NCBI GenBank assembly: GCA_900555635.1
Contig: USLU01000006.1
Coordinates: 73,446-137,445 of the forward strand
DNA from: an uncultured Bacteroides sp.
GTDB lineage: Bacteria > Bacteroidota > Bacteroidia > Bacteroidales > Bacteroidaceae
DNA length: 64,000 nt
Direction: 5' to 3'
A program made the position numbers and the translations under genes. This document shows positions 19,253-29,117 of this stretch, in pieces (position 1 is the first letter of the stretch; each line of letters begins with the position of its first letter). The notes under the pieces were generated by a model. It had not been told where the DNA came from. It searched no databases and saw only the letters and a program-made list of their open reading frames with translations.

Positions 19253-20578
19253 TTAGTGATCAGATACAAGCTCTTTATATATTTTCATCCATCCATTCCA
19301 ATTAAAAAAATCAAAACTTGAATTATGAAAAAGAAAAGTTATCGGCATTTCATATTTCTTCCCAATTTCTGAATAATAATGTAGTATGTTTATAGATTCA
19401 TGTAATGACAATTTTTTATAAACTTTCAATGTTCCGTCCATAACAATCAAAGGACGTTCATGCAAAAACATCTTTTTTTGTCTCAGAAAATTAAAATAAG
19501 AAAAAACATCTCCTGTTCCACAACGAAATCCAGGCTCATCGGCATACCCTAATGTACTGTCAATATCCATACCCCCATCCTCCCAATATTCTAATGTTTC
19601 AGGAATATTCATCATAAGATAATGTTGGCGTCCTTCTTTTACAGAACAATCTAACATAGTTTCCAAAGAAAGTTTTTGCTCCTTCCAAATCTTTAAATCA
19701 TTATAAGATTCATACCCTGGATGGAAACCAATAATATGCCCCCTTTCTTTAATAGACTCCACTATCTTTCCAAATGCACGAGTATAAATATAAAAATCAT
19801 TATCTTTATTATTTAAACCCTCTTTAGCTGCCATAAAATAGAAATGGGATTTGATTCCTATTTTTTCACTAACAGTCATCAGAAAATCAAAAGTGTCATA
19901 AGGATTTTTCCAAAATGTTGTACAACGTTTCAATGCTAATACAATATTTTTCCTCTTTATAATGTCCCCAAAAATCAACTTAAAACGTTCTTTATAATGG
20001 ATCATGTCTATATCATGAGTTAAAATCAACTCAAACTTTCGTTTTTTACGTTTCTTTACATACCCCATTTTAATCAGCATATTCCACAACATTTCCACAT
20101 ACTCATTTACTATTGGACGATGCAAAAAATGATGTTGATAAGCAGTCGAAGCTGTTGCAGGAAAACGATTGTACTGATCACGAGTTTTATTCACATATTC
20201 TTCCCAGCGGGTTAGCATAAAAAAAATTGAGGCAAATATATCTATTCCACAAATTACCATCTTTTCATCAAAAAAGAGTTCATCACTACCATAAAGAATT
20301 GGAATATTACTTTCAATAATAAAATTATTAGTTGTAAACGAAGGATTAGGCAAATTCTTCAAATCAAGATATTCTAAAGGTCTTGATAATCTATTCCAAA
20401 ATCCATCTCTAAATATAATCTTTCGATCATCAAATATTAGGATATAATCAGATACAGAATGACTGCATCTTATCTCATAAGATATATCCAAAAAATCATG
20501 AAATATAACATCTATAATATAAGTACGCTCAATTATATTATTGTCAGGTATTGTTATCTCAATTTTTGATTGCATCAA
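19253..20578 (-). CDS. Polysaccharide deacetylase family protein (NodB-like, with N-terminal extension)
   Basis: 441 residues. Residues 1-170 form an extension of the kind seen in a Bacteroidetes subfamily (DUF7033-like). The catalytic part begins with LILTHDIDMIHY (THDID, the catalytic base and metal Asp), continues through IKSHFYFMAA and GHIIGFHPGYES (HPGYES for H-box metal binding), and ends with FLFHNSSFDF. The fold removes N- or O-acyl groups from glycans. No signal peptide is seen, so it may act on lipid-linked or nucleotide-linked sugar in the cytoplasm. It overlaps the upstream FemAB/GNAT-like gene by 20 bases, suggesting that they work together. Confidence 0.82.
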   Translation of the reverse strand: MMQSKIEITIPDNNIIERTYIIDVIFHDFLDISYEIRCSHSVSDYILIFDDRKIIFRDGFWNRLSRPLEYLDLKNLPNPSFTTNNFIIESNIPILYGSDELFFDEKMVICGIDIFASIFFMLTRWEEYVNKTRDQYNRFPATASTAYQHHFLHRPIVNEYVEMLWNMLIKMGYVKKRKKRKFELILTHDIDMIHYKERFKLIFGDIIKRKNIVLALKRCTTFWKNPYDTFDFLMTVSEKIGIKSHFYFMAAKEGLNNKDNDFYIYTRAFGKIVESIKERGHIIGFHPGYESYNDLKIWKEQKLSLETMLDCSVKEGRQHYLMMNIPETLEYWEDGGMDIDSTLGYADEPGFRCGTGDVFSYFNFLRQKKMFLHERPLIVMDGTLKVYKKLSLHESINILHYYSEIGKKYEMPITFLFHNSSFDFFNWNGWMKIYKELVSDH

Positions 20579-21521
20579 TTATACATTTTAATCCTTTCAA
20601 AATTCTGCATTTTTTAGAAGCATATCTATATATATAAAAATAAGGTTTCTGTATTGTACCAAATCTTCTATACGAAAGTTCAACCCCATCAATCATACTC
20701 CCTTCAAAGTCAAAAACCTTACTATGAGTAGAACTATCCTTTATTAATTGATAAATTAAGAGTGTAGGAGCATCGCTAGAGCACTCTGAATCAAAAGCAG
20801 TTACCAAAACATAAGCTGAATTATCATCCCATACATAAAAAATAGCACCATGTATCCTATCTTCATCATCTACTGCACAGACAATTCGACCTTGTTCATT
20901 ATTATATGCAGCCTTACAAACATTACAAAATAAATCACTTGAATAAGATAAATGTTTACCTTTCTTTTTCAAACAAGTTTGATAAAAAGTGATAAATTCA
21001 GTAGAGCTTAAATCATAGCGGATATTCAAGTTACCCATCCCTTTTTTTAAAGATGATTTCTTTCTTGAATCAAAATTTTTCACCACAGAATCTATATCCA
21101 AAATATTTTCAATAATATAAGTATATCTCGTAGTTTGTTTAAACTGATTCCAATAAAAAGGAAGCCAATTTGTATACTTGTAATCAAAATTTACAGAAAA
21201 AACATCATAAGATGGTAATTGTTTTATAATATCCTGCATAACATCTCTCTCATATGAAAGTCTAGAAGTATATTTTTGCCTTTCTGGATATTTAATATAT
21301 GGCCCTAGTTTTTGAGTCAATGTAGGCATACAAATACAAGTCATTCCTCTATTTCTTTGTATATAGTATGGAAATGTTGCCAGTATATCAGAACCTTTAG
21401 AAACTAAAATAACATCCCAATTATCTTTTCCACATACTACATCCAACCACCACGGTTGAGAAAATATAGGTATTTGCTTTTCTACATGACAAAATTTTAT
21501 ATATTTATTTTTATTATCCAT
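20559..21521 (-). CDS. FemAB/GNAT-like acyl- or aminoacyl-transferase
   Basis: 320 residues with the double-GNAT pattern of FemAB/BioF2-like proteins. The N-terminus contains IFSQPWWLDVVCGKDNW, near 50-75 comes LATFPYYIQRN, and the second half has SSLKKGMGNLNIR followed by a GNAT-like core IHGAIFYVWDDNSAYVLVTAFDSE and DFEGSMIDGVELSYRRFG. The DFEGS...YRRFG ending is typical of this family in polysaccharide loci. It could acylate or aminoacylate an amino group on the repeat unit. The paired deacetylase could create that amino group. Substrate is inference. Confidence 0.78.
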   Translation of the reverse strand: MDNKNKYIKFCHVEKQIPIFSQPWWLDVVCGKDNWDVILVSKGSDILATFPYYIQRNRGMTCICMPTLTQKLGPYIKYPERQKYTSRLSYERDVMQDIIKQLPSYDVFSVNFDYKYTNWLPFYWNQFKQTTRYTYIIENILDIDSVVKNFDSRKKSSLKKGMGNLNIRYDLSSTEFITFYQTCLKKKGKHLSYSSDLFCNVCKAAYNNEQGRIVCAVDDEDRIHGAIFYVWDDNSAYVLVTAFDSECSSDAPTLLIYQLIKDSSTHSKVFDFEGSMIDGVELSYRRFGTIQKPYFYIYRYASKKCRILKGLKCIIDAIKN

Positions 21522-21639
21522 TTTTTTGAAATTTCACACAACTATTAACAAGTAAAAATATTTCAATTTTATAAAGAAAGTTTGCATCTTATACCACAAA
21601 CATGGTCTAAAATATTACATAATCTCAGAAAATGTAATT

Positions 21640-22914
21640 CTATTCAAACGTCTGTATTTTACAAGAAATACGGTATGAATAGATATATAATATTAAATAC
21701 ATAAACACATAAAGCAGTACATATGCAACAAGCGTTTGATGAAAACTCCAAAACATATGCCCGATATAGAAAATCAGTGCAGTCAATAATAATAAAGAAA
21801 ATTGCCAAACTACATCAAATTCATATTTTTCTGTAATTTGGATTATTATATTACTTATTCCAGAAAGCACAAAACATGAAAAAAATCTAATCACTAAAAT
21901 TCCAGATATAGTACCCGCCTCACTCCATTCTTCACCTAAAATCAAAACAAAAATAAAGGGTGAAAGCAGCAGCAACACCGTAAAAGGTATAATAGAAATA
22001 AAAAAAAGGTATTTAGTGTATTTTATTAGAAAAGGACGAATATTACCAGTTGTATTATATATGTCACTCGCCTTCTGACGAAATGCATTAACAAAAGCAG
22101 CCATAATAAATGTGATTGGTAAAGCCACTAAACGTTGCGACATTGTATATTGTCCTACGATATTACTTGTATAATAATAATTTAATAAAAACACAGGAAG
22201 GTTTGTCGACATTATATTTAACAATCCTCCAGGCATTCCTAACGACAAATTTTTAATATATCGTCGAATTAATATTTGATAGTTACTTATTGTAGTAGAA
22301 AAAAGTACCTGTTTAATCAACTTGAAATCATGTTTAATCCACCAATAAATACAAGTTAATGATGCTACAAATTGTCCCCATACCAAACCTGTATGGGTAG
22401 GAAAAGAGATACCTATCCCAACATTAACTCCTCCTCTGACAGCTGATTCCATTATAGTCACATTACGTATATTGCTAAAACGCTGCTTTCTGTTGTTATA
22501 ATATCTTAGAAGAGTGGTTAAGGAACTAATTATAAGATATATTGGAATAATATAAACTATAGGTCCTAAAACTTCTATAGTTAGTAATTTTACTATATAA
22601 TCTCCTATAAATAGCAAACACAGTCCAAAAACAAGTGAAACACTTACAGATAATAAGCCAGATAGGTTCATTATTTGAATGGCTTCCTTATCTTCCTTAG
22701 GTAACATTATTGCCAATTCTAAACTACCTGTGGCTATAACTAACAAAATAGAGCAAATGGAAGTGAATAAAGAATAAATTCCAAAATCTTCTGGTGAATA
22801 TAATCGTGATAAAATAGGAGTTAATAGGATAGGAATAAGTTGTGCAACTATTGTACCGGACATTAAATTCAATACACTTTTAGCGAATGTAGAATCTTTT
22901 AATTGTTTTAACAT
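21640..22914 (-). CDS. wzx: Repeat-unit flippase, Wzx (MOP/MATE superfamily)
   Basis: 424 residues, 12 or more hydrophobic segments. The N-terminus carries the polysaccharide-synthase signature (SVLNLMSGTIVAQLIPILLTPILSRLYSPEDFGIYSLF in several pieces). Wzx moves the undecaprenyl-linked repeat unit across the inner membrane. It is the only flippase candidate in the window and pairs with the Wzy-like gene. AT-rich composition matches its neighbours. The downstream spacing of 118 bases to the FemAB/GNAT-like gene holds no evident terminator. Confidence 0.93.
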   Translation of the reverse strand: MLKQLKDSTFAKSVLNLMSGTIVAQLIPILLTPILSRLYSPEDFGIYSLFTSICSILLVIATGSLELAIMLPKEDKEAIQIMNLSGLLSVSVSLVFGLCLLFIGDYIVKLLTIEVLGPIVYIIPIYLIISSLTTLLRYYNNRKQRFSNIRNVTIMESAVRGGVNVGIGISFPTHTGLVWGQFVASLTCIYWWIKHDFKLIKQVLFSTTISNYQILIRRYIKNLSLGMPGGLLNIMSTNLPVFLLNYYYTSNIVGQYTMSQRLVALPITFIMAAFVNAFRQKASDIYNTTGNIRPFLIKYTKYLFFISIIPFTVLLLLSPFIFVLILGEEWSEAGTISGILVIRFFSCFVLSGISNIIIQITEKYEFDVVWQFSLLLLTALIFYIGHMFWSFHQTLVAYVLLYVFMYLILYIYSYRISCKIQTFE

Positions 22915-23165
22915 TATTGGATATACTTAAGATTGTACCTCGAAATAGGAAGTACCCATAGAATTCAAATCAGGATATATTATAAAAAGAACTCAACCTT
23001 TCAGGAATGGATTACTGAGAAGCAAATAGATTCTTTATTTCAATCTGAGGAATTAAAATTCTACTTTAGCATGATTTATATAATCCCATTAAAATATAAA
23101 TATGATGAACATTATATAGCGTAATTAACTAAAACAGTATCATATACTACAAATTCTATAAAATT

Positions 23166-24473
23166 CTATAAACTCCAATATTTCAGTTTATGAATTTTAT
23201 CTCTATACATTCCTTTAATATCAACAAGAACCGCATGCTCATATGTCATATCTTTGAAATATTTTTCATTCAAATTCTTGTACTCATCATGGGCTACAGC
23301 TACCACAACAGCATCATAATTATCCCTCGGCTTCTCTACTAAACGGAAACCATATTCGCGCTGAACTTCATCACTATCAGCATATGGATCTATTACATCC
23401 ACATCACAACCGAAATCTTTCAATTCGCAAATTATATCAATAACTTTCGAATTACGGATATCTGCAACATTCTCTTTAAAAGTAACTCCCATTACAAGAA
23501 TACGAGCACCAAGTACCCCCTTACCTAAAGAAATCAAACGCTTTACAAGTTTCTTAGCAATATATCCACCCATACTGTCGTTGATATAACGGCCTGCACT
23601 AATTATCTGGCAATGATATTTCAATTCACTTGCTTTCTGTACCAGATAATAAGGATCAACGCCAATACAGTGACCACCAACTAAACCTGGATAGAATTTC
23701 AGAAAGTTCCATTTAGTTCCAGCAGCTTCTAGTACATCATAAGTATTAATGCCAATACGGCTAAAAATAATAGAAAGTTCATTCATCAAAGCTATATTAA
23801 CATCTCGCTGGGTATTCTCAATGATTTTGGCCGCTTCAGCAACTTTCACATTAGGAGCACGATGAACACCTGGCTTTACAACAAGTTCATAAACTTTAGC
23901 AATCGTATCCAAAGCTTCAGGATCACATCCAGAAACAATCTTGATAGTGTTGGGTAAAGTATGAACTTTTTCTCCTGGATTAATACGCTCAGGAGAATAG
24001 CCGTATTTAAAATCTACACCTGCTTTTAAGCCACTGACTTCTTCTAAAACAGGAAGGCAATCTTCTTCTGTACAACCTGGATAGACCGTGGATTCATAAA
24101 CAATATAATCTCCAGGTTTCAAAGCTTGTGCTACTGAGCGAGAAGCTCCAAGTAAGGGAGTAAGATCCGGCTTGTTATATTTGTCAATAGGAGTAGGAAC
24201 AGCAACAATGAAAAAAGAAGCTTCTCTCAACTTATCTATGGAAGAGGTAAATTCAATATCTACATTTTCAAAGGAAGCTCCGTCCAACTCACCACAGGGA
24301 TCAATTCCCTCACGCATCTTTGCTAAGCGGGCTTCATTAATATCAAAACCAATAACTGAGATTTTCTTTGCAAACTCTAGAGCAATAGGCAAGCCTACAT
24401 AACCAAGACCCACCAAAGCCAATTTAACTTCTTTATTTACTAACTTATTATACATGACTAATTTATTAAACAT
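23166..24473 (-). CDS. UDP-HexNAc 6-dehydrogenase (TviB/WbpO type), probably UDP-GlcNAc to UDP-GlcNAcA
   Basis: 435 residues of the UDP-glucose/GDP-mannose dehydrogenase family. Visible: LALVGLGYVGLPIALEFA (NAD Rossmann), VAVPTPID, YESTVYPGCTEEDCLP, YSPERINPGEK, and GGHCIGVDPYYL with the catalytic Cys. The YPGCTEEDC and GVDPYYL forms point to the TviB/WbpO branch acting on N-acetylated sugars. With wbpB-, wbpE- and wbpD-like genes directly upstream, it should supply UDP-GlcNAcA to that pathway. The start may be at 24473 or six codons downstream (24455). Confidence 0.9.
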   Translation of the reverse strand: MFNKLVMYNKLVNKEVKLALVGLGYVGLPIALEFAKKISVIGFDINEARLAKMREGIDPCGELDGASFENVDIEFTSSIDKLREASFFIVAVPTPIDKYNKPDLTPLLGASRSVAQALKPGDYIVYESTVYPGCTEEDCLPVLEEVSGLKAGVDFKYGYSPERINPGEKVHTLPNTIKIVSGCDPEALDTIAKVYELVVKPGVHRAPNVKVAEAAKIIENTQRDVNIALMNELSIIFSRIGINTYDVLEAAGTKWNFLKFYPGLVGGHCIGVDPYYLVQKASELKYHCQIISAGRYINDSMGGYIAKKLVKRLISLGKGVLGARILVMGVTFKENVADIRNSKVIDIICELKDFGCDVDVIDPYADSDEVQREYGFRLVEKPRDNYDAVVVAVAHDEYKNLNEKYFKDMTYEHAVLVDIKGMYRDKIHKLKYWSL

Positions 24474-24483
24474 TATAAATTAC

Positions 24484-25056
24484 TTACTTTTTTGCAACTT
24501 TTCCATCTTTGAGTTGATAAATTTCCTTACTTTCAAGACAAACTGCAATACCTTCTCTATCAAACTCCAAGCGATGACCATATTCACTCATCCACCCTAT
24601 TTGATGTGCCGGATTGCCGACCAACAAAGCATAAGCAGGCACTGTCTTGGTTACTACCGCACCAGCACCAATGAAGGCGTATTCACCAATATCGTGCCCA
24701 CAAACAATGGTGGCATTGGCACCAATGCTGGCACCTTTACCCACATGGGTCTTGGCATATTCGGACTTACGATTGATAGCACTACGAGGATTGATCACAT
24801 TGGTAAAAACACATGAAGGACCTAGGAATACATCATCACCACATACCACTCCAGTATAAATTGAGACATTATTCTGCACCTTTACATTATTACCTAATAT
24901 CACATCTGGAGAAATGACAACATTTTGACCAATATTACACCTTTCACCAAGTATAGAACCTGACATAATATGGCTAAAATGCCAAATCTTTGTACCTGCA
25001 CCAATTCGACAATCCTCATCAACGATTGCCGTTTCATGAGCAAAATAATCTTGCAT
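24484..25056 (-). CDS. wbpD: UDP-3-amino-uronate N-acetyltransferase (WbpD/WlbB type)
   Basis: 190 residues built of hexapeptide repeats forming a left-handed beta-helix (IGAGTKIWHFSHI, ILGERCNIGQNVVI, VKVQNNVSIY, and so on). The IWHFSHI and SPDVILGNNVKVQNNVSIY stretches and the GNPAHQIGWMSEYGHRL tail are characteristic of WbpD/WlbB. The enzyme uses acetyl-CoA to acetylate the 3-amino group of UDP-2-acetamido-3-amino-2,3-dideoxy-D-glucuronate, giving UDP-GlcNAc3NAcA. It starts eight bases after the aminotransferase stop. Confidence 0.93.
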   Translation of the reverse strand: MQDYFAHETAIVDEDCRIGAGTKIWHFSHIMSGSILGERCNIGQNVVISPDVILGNNVKVQNNVSIYTGVVCGDDVFLGPSCVFTNVINPRSAINRKSEYAKTHVGKGASIGANATIVCGHDIGEYAFIGAGAVVTKTVPAYALLVGNPAHQIGWMSEYGHRLEFDREGIAVCLESKEIYQLKDGKVAKK

Positions 25057-25063
25057 AAAATTA

Positions 25064-26188
25064 TTATTTAAAAAATTCTTTAATACGATTAATGACCCAA
25101 TCTTGTTGATTAGTGGTCAATTCGGTATGGATTGGAAGAGAAAGAACAGAGCAGGCCAATCTTTCGGCATTATTCAAAGACTCTGCTTTACGCGTAATAT
25201 TCTGAAAGGCTAGCTGTTGCTGCAAGGGTAAAGGATAGTAAATCATGCTTGGAATACCATACTCATCCAAGTATGATTTTAAACTATCACGCTTACCATT
25301 CAATACTTTCAAAGTATATTGGTGATAAACATGAGTACTTTGAGGCAATTCTTCCGGAATTATGATACCCTGTACATTTCTCAATTGCAAATTATAATAC
25401 TGTGCAGCCTTATAACGAGTGTGACAATATTCATCCAAATGTTTTAACTTGACATTTAGCACTGCTGCTTGAATAGTGTCCAAACGTGAATTACATCCAA
25501 TAACTTTATGATGATATTTAATCTGCTGCCCGTGGTTAGCAATCATATAAAGTTGTTCTGCCAATGTATCATCATTTGTAAAAATGGCTCCTCCATCACC
25601 ATAACAGCCCAAATTTTTGGAAGGAAAGAATGAGGTACAGCCAATATGTCCAATGGTACCAGTACGCTTCCGTATACCATTAGAAAATGAATACACTGCA
25701 CCAAGAGCTTGCGCATTGTCTTCAATCACATATAATTGGTGTTTCTCGGCAAACTGCATGATCAATTCCATACTACAAGACTGTCCAAAAAGATGTACAG
25801 GAATAATGGCCTTTGTTTTCGGACTCAAAGCTTTTTCCAAATTAGAAACTGTTACATTGAAAGTAGCATAATCTACATCCACCATAACAGGAGTCAATCC
25901 CAACAAACCAATAACCTCGGCAGAAGCAACATATGTGAAAGCAGGTACTATAACCTCATCACCAGGCTTTAATCCTAAAGCCATAAGTGCAATTTGAAGT
26001 GCGTCAGTACCATTACCACATGTTATTACATACTTAGAACCAGCCCATTCAGCCAAACTAGAAGCAAATTCTTTTACTTGAGGACCATTTATAAAAGAAG
26101 CGTTTTCAATAACTTGCTGAATGCCCTCATCTATCTCCTTTTTAATTTTTAGATATTGACCATGAAGATCAACCATTTGAAGTTTCAT
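25064..26188 (-). CDS. wbpE: PLP-dependent 3-aminotransferase (WbpE/WlbC type, DegT/DnrJ/EryC1/StrS family)
   Basis: 374 residues. Landmarks: MVDLHGQYLKIKKEIDEGI at the start, GNGTDALQIALMALGLKPGDEVIVPAFTY, VIEDNAQALGA (PLP ring Asp), and TSFFPSKNLGCYGDGGA with the Schiff-base Lys. It transfers an amino group, in relatives from L-glutamate, to the 3-keto-uronate made by the WbpB-like enzyme. Glutamate use releases 2-oxoglutarate, which the WbpB step consumes. Its start overlaps the end of the FAD/Fe-S oxidase gene by 20 bases. Confidence 0.93.
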   Translation of the reverse strand: MKLQMVDLHGQYLKIKKEIDEGIQQVIENASFINGPQVKEFASSLAEWAGSKYVITCGNGTDALQIALMALGLKPGDEVIVPAFTYVASAEVIGLLGLTPVMVDVDYATFNVTVSNLEKALSPKTKAIIPVHLFGQSCSMELIMQFAEKHQLYVIEDNAQALGAVYSFSNGIRKRTGTIGHIGCTSFFPSKNLGCYGDGGAIFTNDDTLAEQLYMIANHGQQIKYHHKVIGCNSRLDTIQAAVLNVKLKHLDEYCHTRYKAAQYYNLQLRNVQGIIIPEELPQSTHVYHQYTLKVLNGKRDSLKSYLDEYGIPSMIYYPLPLQQQLAFQNITRKAESLNNAERLACSVLSLPIHTELTTNQQDWVINRIKEFFK

Positions 26189-29105
26189 ATTTATTATTTT
26201 TTAAAGCATCAAATAAAATTTCAACAGGATGATAAGCTGATTTACCGGTACCATCTTTAATCTGCTGACGACAACTCGTTCCAGGAGCTGATATGCACAC
26301 ATCTTTTCCTGTTTTACGGATTATTGGAAACAAAACCTGTTCCCCTATTTTCATAGAAAGTTCAAAATGTTCTTTTTCATAGCCAAAAGCACCAGCCATC
26401 CCACAACATCCAGAAGGTATCACTTCTACTTGATAGTCTTTAGGAATTGAAAGCATCTTTCTCGAAGGTTCAATTGAAACCAAGGACTTCTGATGACAGT
26501 GCCCGTGCAGTTTAATTTTTAGTGGGAGTTCAGTAAACTGGGAGGATATTATATTACCTTTCTCCATCTCCCTAACAATAAATTCATCATATAGGAGACA
26601 ATTAGACGATAGTCTACATGCATCCTTTCTCAAATCAGCATCTACCAAATCTAAATACTCATCACGAAAAGACAAGATGCATGAGGGTTCAATTCCGACT
26701 AGGGGAATATTATCCGTTACAACATCCTTCAATAGAGCAATATTTTTTTCTGCAATTTTTTTAGCTTTCTTCAACAGACCTTTAGAAAGCTCTGTACGAC
26801 CGCTTTCTATATGCTCAGGAATCATTACATCATAACTAAGTGCACGCAATAGTTTTATGAATTTTATACCAATTTCTACATCCATGTAATTGGTGAATTC
26901 ATCTGCAAACACATATACTTTTCTAGCACAATCTTGGGTGACAGGATTATTATGAAGCCATGTTCGCAAAGACATTTTATACAGTTTAGGGATAGAACGT
27001 TGAGGAGCAAATTGTAATATATGCTTCAATATTATAGATGTCATGCCATTTGTAACAAACGCATTATATAACCAAGGAGCAATTATTGCACATTTTTGTA
27101 CATTTGCTAAATTCGCTATCAGCCGCGTCCGAAAAGGAATTGGACTCTCATCGTAATGATGTTGGAGATATTCTGCTTTGAATCGTGTCATATCGATATT
27201 TGAAGGGCACTCCGCTTTACAAGCCTTACATGATATACAAGTATCAAGAATCTCCAAAATTTCCGGCTGACTGAATACCTTACCTCCTAAAGGATGGATC
27301 AGCAACTCACGCAAAATATTAGCACGCGCACGCGTACTGTTCTTTTCATCCTTAGTTGCACGGTAACTTGGGCACATTGTCCCCCCTGATTGATATAATT
27401 TACGGCAATCCCCCGAACCATTACATTGTTCGATAGCACACAGCCATCCCTTCTGTCTAGAAAAATCAAAATAGGTCTTTGTTTTAAAAGTATATTGTTC
27501 ATAGCGTAAATAAGTATCCATAGGAGGAGTATCCACTATTTTCCCCATATTAAAGATATGTGAACCATCCCATGTTTCTTTTAAATCTCTCAAAAACCCA
27601 TATACTTTCTCACCCAACAACAAAGAAATAAACTCTCCACGTAACCGACCGTCTCCATGCTCCCCACTCAAAGTACCCCTATGTTTCTTCACCAACAGGG
27701 CAGTTTCTGAAGCAACCATTCTAAACAACTTTCTATCCTTATCTTCTTTCAAATTTAATACCGGACGTAAATGTAGTTCTCCAGTACTAATATGTCCATG
27801 ATAAATGCAGTTCAATCCATATTTACCAAGCATTTTTTTCATATCAGTGATATAGGCAGCCAATCTATAAGGTGCGATTGCCGTATCTTCAATCAATGAT
27901 ACAGGTTTTGCATCGCCTGGCATACCCGAAAGTAATCCCAATCCTGCTTTCCTCAAACTCCATACACGTTCAATATCCTTTCCATAGACACGTGAATAAT
28001 AAATACCATAATAATGAGCTTTAAGATCCTCCTCTATTTCATCAGCTTTCAGATTTACTTTTTCGAGCGTTTGTTCTGCCAATTCTATAATCAAAATTGC
28101 AGCTGGGTTTCCCTGAATAAAAAAACGATTCTTATTCTGCGAAATATTCTGTTTACTTAATTCTAAAATGGTATCATCTATCAGTTCGATAGCAACTGGA
28201 GTATGCTCCAATGCGACCAAATTTGCAGCAAAAGCTTCTTCTAAAGAAGAACAATGAACACAAAGTACTGCCTTTACTGGTGGAGGTAAAGGAATCAATC
28301 TCAACTTTAGTTCCGTAATAAAAGCAAGAGTGCCTTCCGAACCAGCCAGTAGTTTGCAAAGATTAAAAGGCGTCGAACTTTTTCTATCAAAATAACTCGT
28401 GTGAAGTAATTCATCAATAGCAAATCCCGAATTACGTCGCTTTAATGATATGTCAGGATAATTCCTTATAATCTCCCTACGATTATTATCATTAGACAAT
28501 AAAGTAATTAAATGCCTATAAATATGAGATTCCAAGGAAGTACCTTCACAAATATTATCGACTTCTTCCGGCGTCATTTCTTTTAAAACGGATATAGACC
28601 CATCACTCAATACAACTTCAGCTTCCAATAAATGCTCCCGCGTACTTCCATATATTAATGAATGGGAACCACATGAATTATTCCCAACCATGCCTCCCAA
28701 ACAACAACGGTTGGAAGTTGAGGTTTCCGGTCCAAAAAACAATCCATATGGCATACAATATCGGTTCAATTCATCCAAAACAATTCCTGGCTGTACCCTG
28801 ATCCAGCGCTCGCTTTGATTTATCTCCAAGATTTTATCCATATATTTGGAGATGTCAACAATCAGTCCATTTCCTACAACTTGACCAGCAAGCGAAGTTC
28901 CTCCTGCACGCGGAATTAAATTGATATGTTTTTCCTGAGCAAATCTGACAATTACCTGTATATCCTCAGTATCTCTTGGATAGGCTACGGCAAGAGGAAT
29001 TTCCCGATAAGCAGAAGCATCTGTGGAATAAAGGATTTTATGAAGTAAATCTTCTTTTACTTCACCTCGGATTTTTCTGTTAAGATTATCAAACAAGTTA
29101 GTCAA
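26169..29105 (-). CDS. FAD-linked oxidase with Fe-S and CCG domains, YdiJ-like; candidate D-2-hydroxyglutarate dehydrogenase
   Basis: 978 residues, similar in layout and length to E. coli YdiJ. Residues ~35-250 are a VAO-type FAD domain (PRAGGTSLAGQVVGNGL, CCLGGMVGNNSCGSHS). Residues ~250-530 are the FAD-oxidase C-terminal domain, with HGHISTGELHLRPVL and GEHGDGRLRG active-site histidines. Residues ~555-650 carry two cysteine clusters (CNGSGDC...MCPSYRA and CISCKACKAECPSNID) for Fe-S centres. The remainder holds CCG-type motifs (GIEPSCILSFRDEY, HGHCHQKS, PSGCCGMAGAFGYE). Such enzymes oxidise D-2-hydroxy acids and pass electrons to the respiratory chain. It lies between wbpB and wbpE and overlaps wbpE. 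D-lactate is the main alternative substrate. Confidence 0.85.
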   Translation of the reverse strand: MTNLFDNLNRKIRGEVKEDLLHKILYSTDASAYREIPLAVAYPRDTEDIQVIVRFAQEKHINLIPRAGGTSLAGQVVGNGLIVDISKYMDKILEINQSERWIRVQPGIVLDELNRYCMPYGLFFGPETSTSNRCCLGGMVGNNSCGSHSLIYGSTREHLLEAEVVLSDGSISVLKEMTPEEVDNICEGTSLESHIYRHLITLLSNDNNRREIIRNYPDISLKRRNSGFAIDELLHTSYFDRKSSTPFNLCKLLAGSEGTLAFITELKLRLIPLPPPVKAVLCVHCSSLEEAFAANLVALEHTPVAIELIDDTILELSKQNISQNKNRFFIQGNPAAILIIELAEQTLEKVNLKADEIEEDLKAHYYGIYYSRVYGKDIERVWSLRKAGLGLLSGMPGDAKPVSLIEDTAIAPYRLAAYITDMKKMLGKYGLNCIYHGHISTGELHLRPVLNLKEDKDRKLFRMVASETALLVKKHRGTLSGEHGDGRLRGEFISLLLGEKVYGFLRDLKETWDGSHIFNMGKIVDTPPMDTYLRYEQYTFKTKTYFDFSRQKGWLCAIEQCNGSGDCRKLYQSGGTMCPSYRATKDEKNSTRARANILRELLIHPLGGKVFSQPEILEILDTCISCKACKAECPSNIDMTRFKAEYLQHHYDESPIPFRTRLIANLANVQKCAIIAPWLYNAFVTNGMTSIILKHILQFAPQRSIPKLYKMSLRTWLHNNPVTQDCARKVYVFADEFTNYMDVEIGIKFIKLLRALSYDVMIPEHIESGRTELSKGLLKKAKKIAEKNIALLKDVVTDNIPLVGIEPSCILSFRDEYLDLVDADLRKDACRLSSNCLLYDEFIVREMEKGNIISSQFTELPLKIKLHGHCHQKSLVSIEPSRKMLSIPKDYQVEVIPSGCCGMAGAFGYEKEHFELSMKIGEQVLFPIIRKTGKDVCISAPGTSCRQQIKDGTGKSAYHPVEILFDALKNNKYETSNG

Positions 29106-29117
29106 AATAAATAGCTT

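Noticed and set aside
22933..23124. 63-codon plus-strand ORF between wzx and the 6-dehydrogenase gene
   Set aside because: Starts at TTG, sits antisense within the operon, has no recognisable motif and reads like random AT-rich translation; I could not show a broken gene.
26169..29105. Plain D-lactate or glycolate dehydrogenase label for the FAD/Fe-S oxidase
   Set aside because: Cannot be excluded from sequence, but single-chain length, two Fe-S motifs plus CCG motifs and the wbpB neighbour make a YdiJ-type role the better hypothesis.
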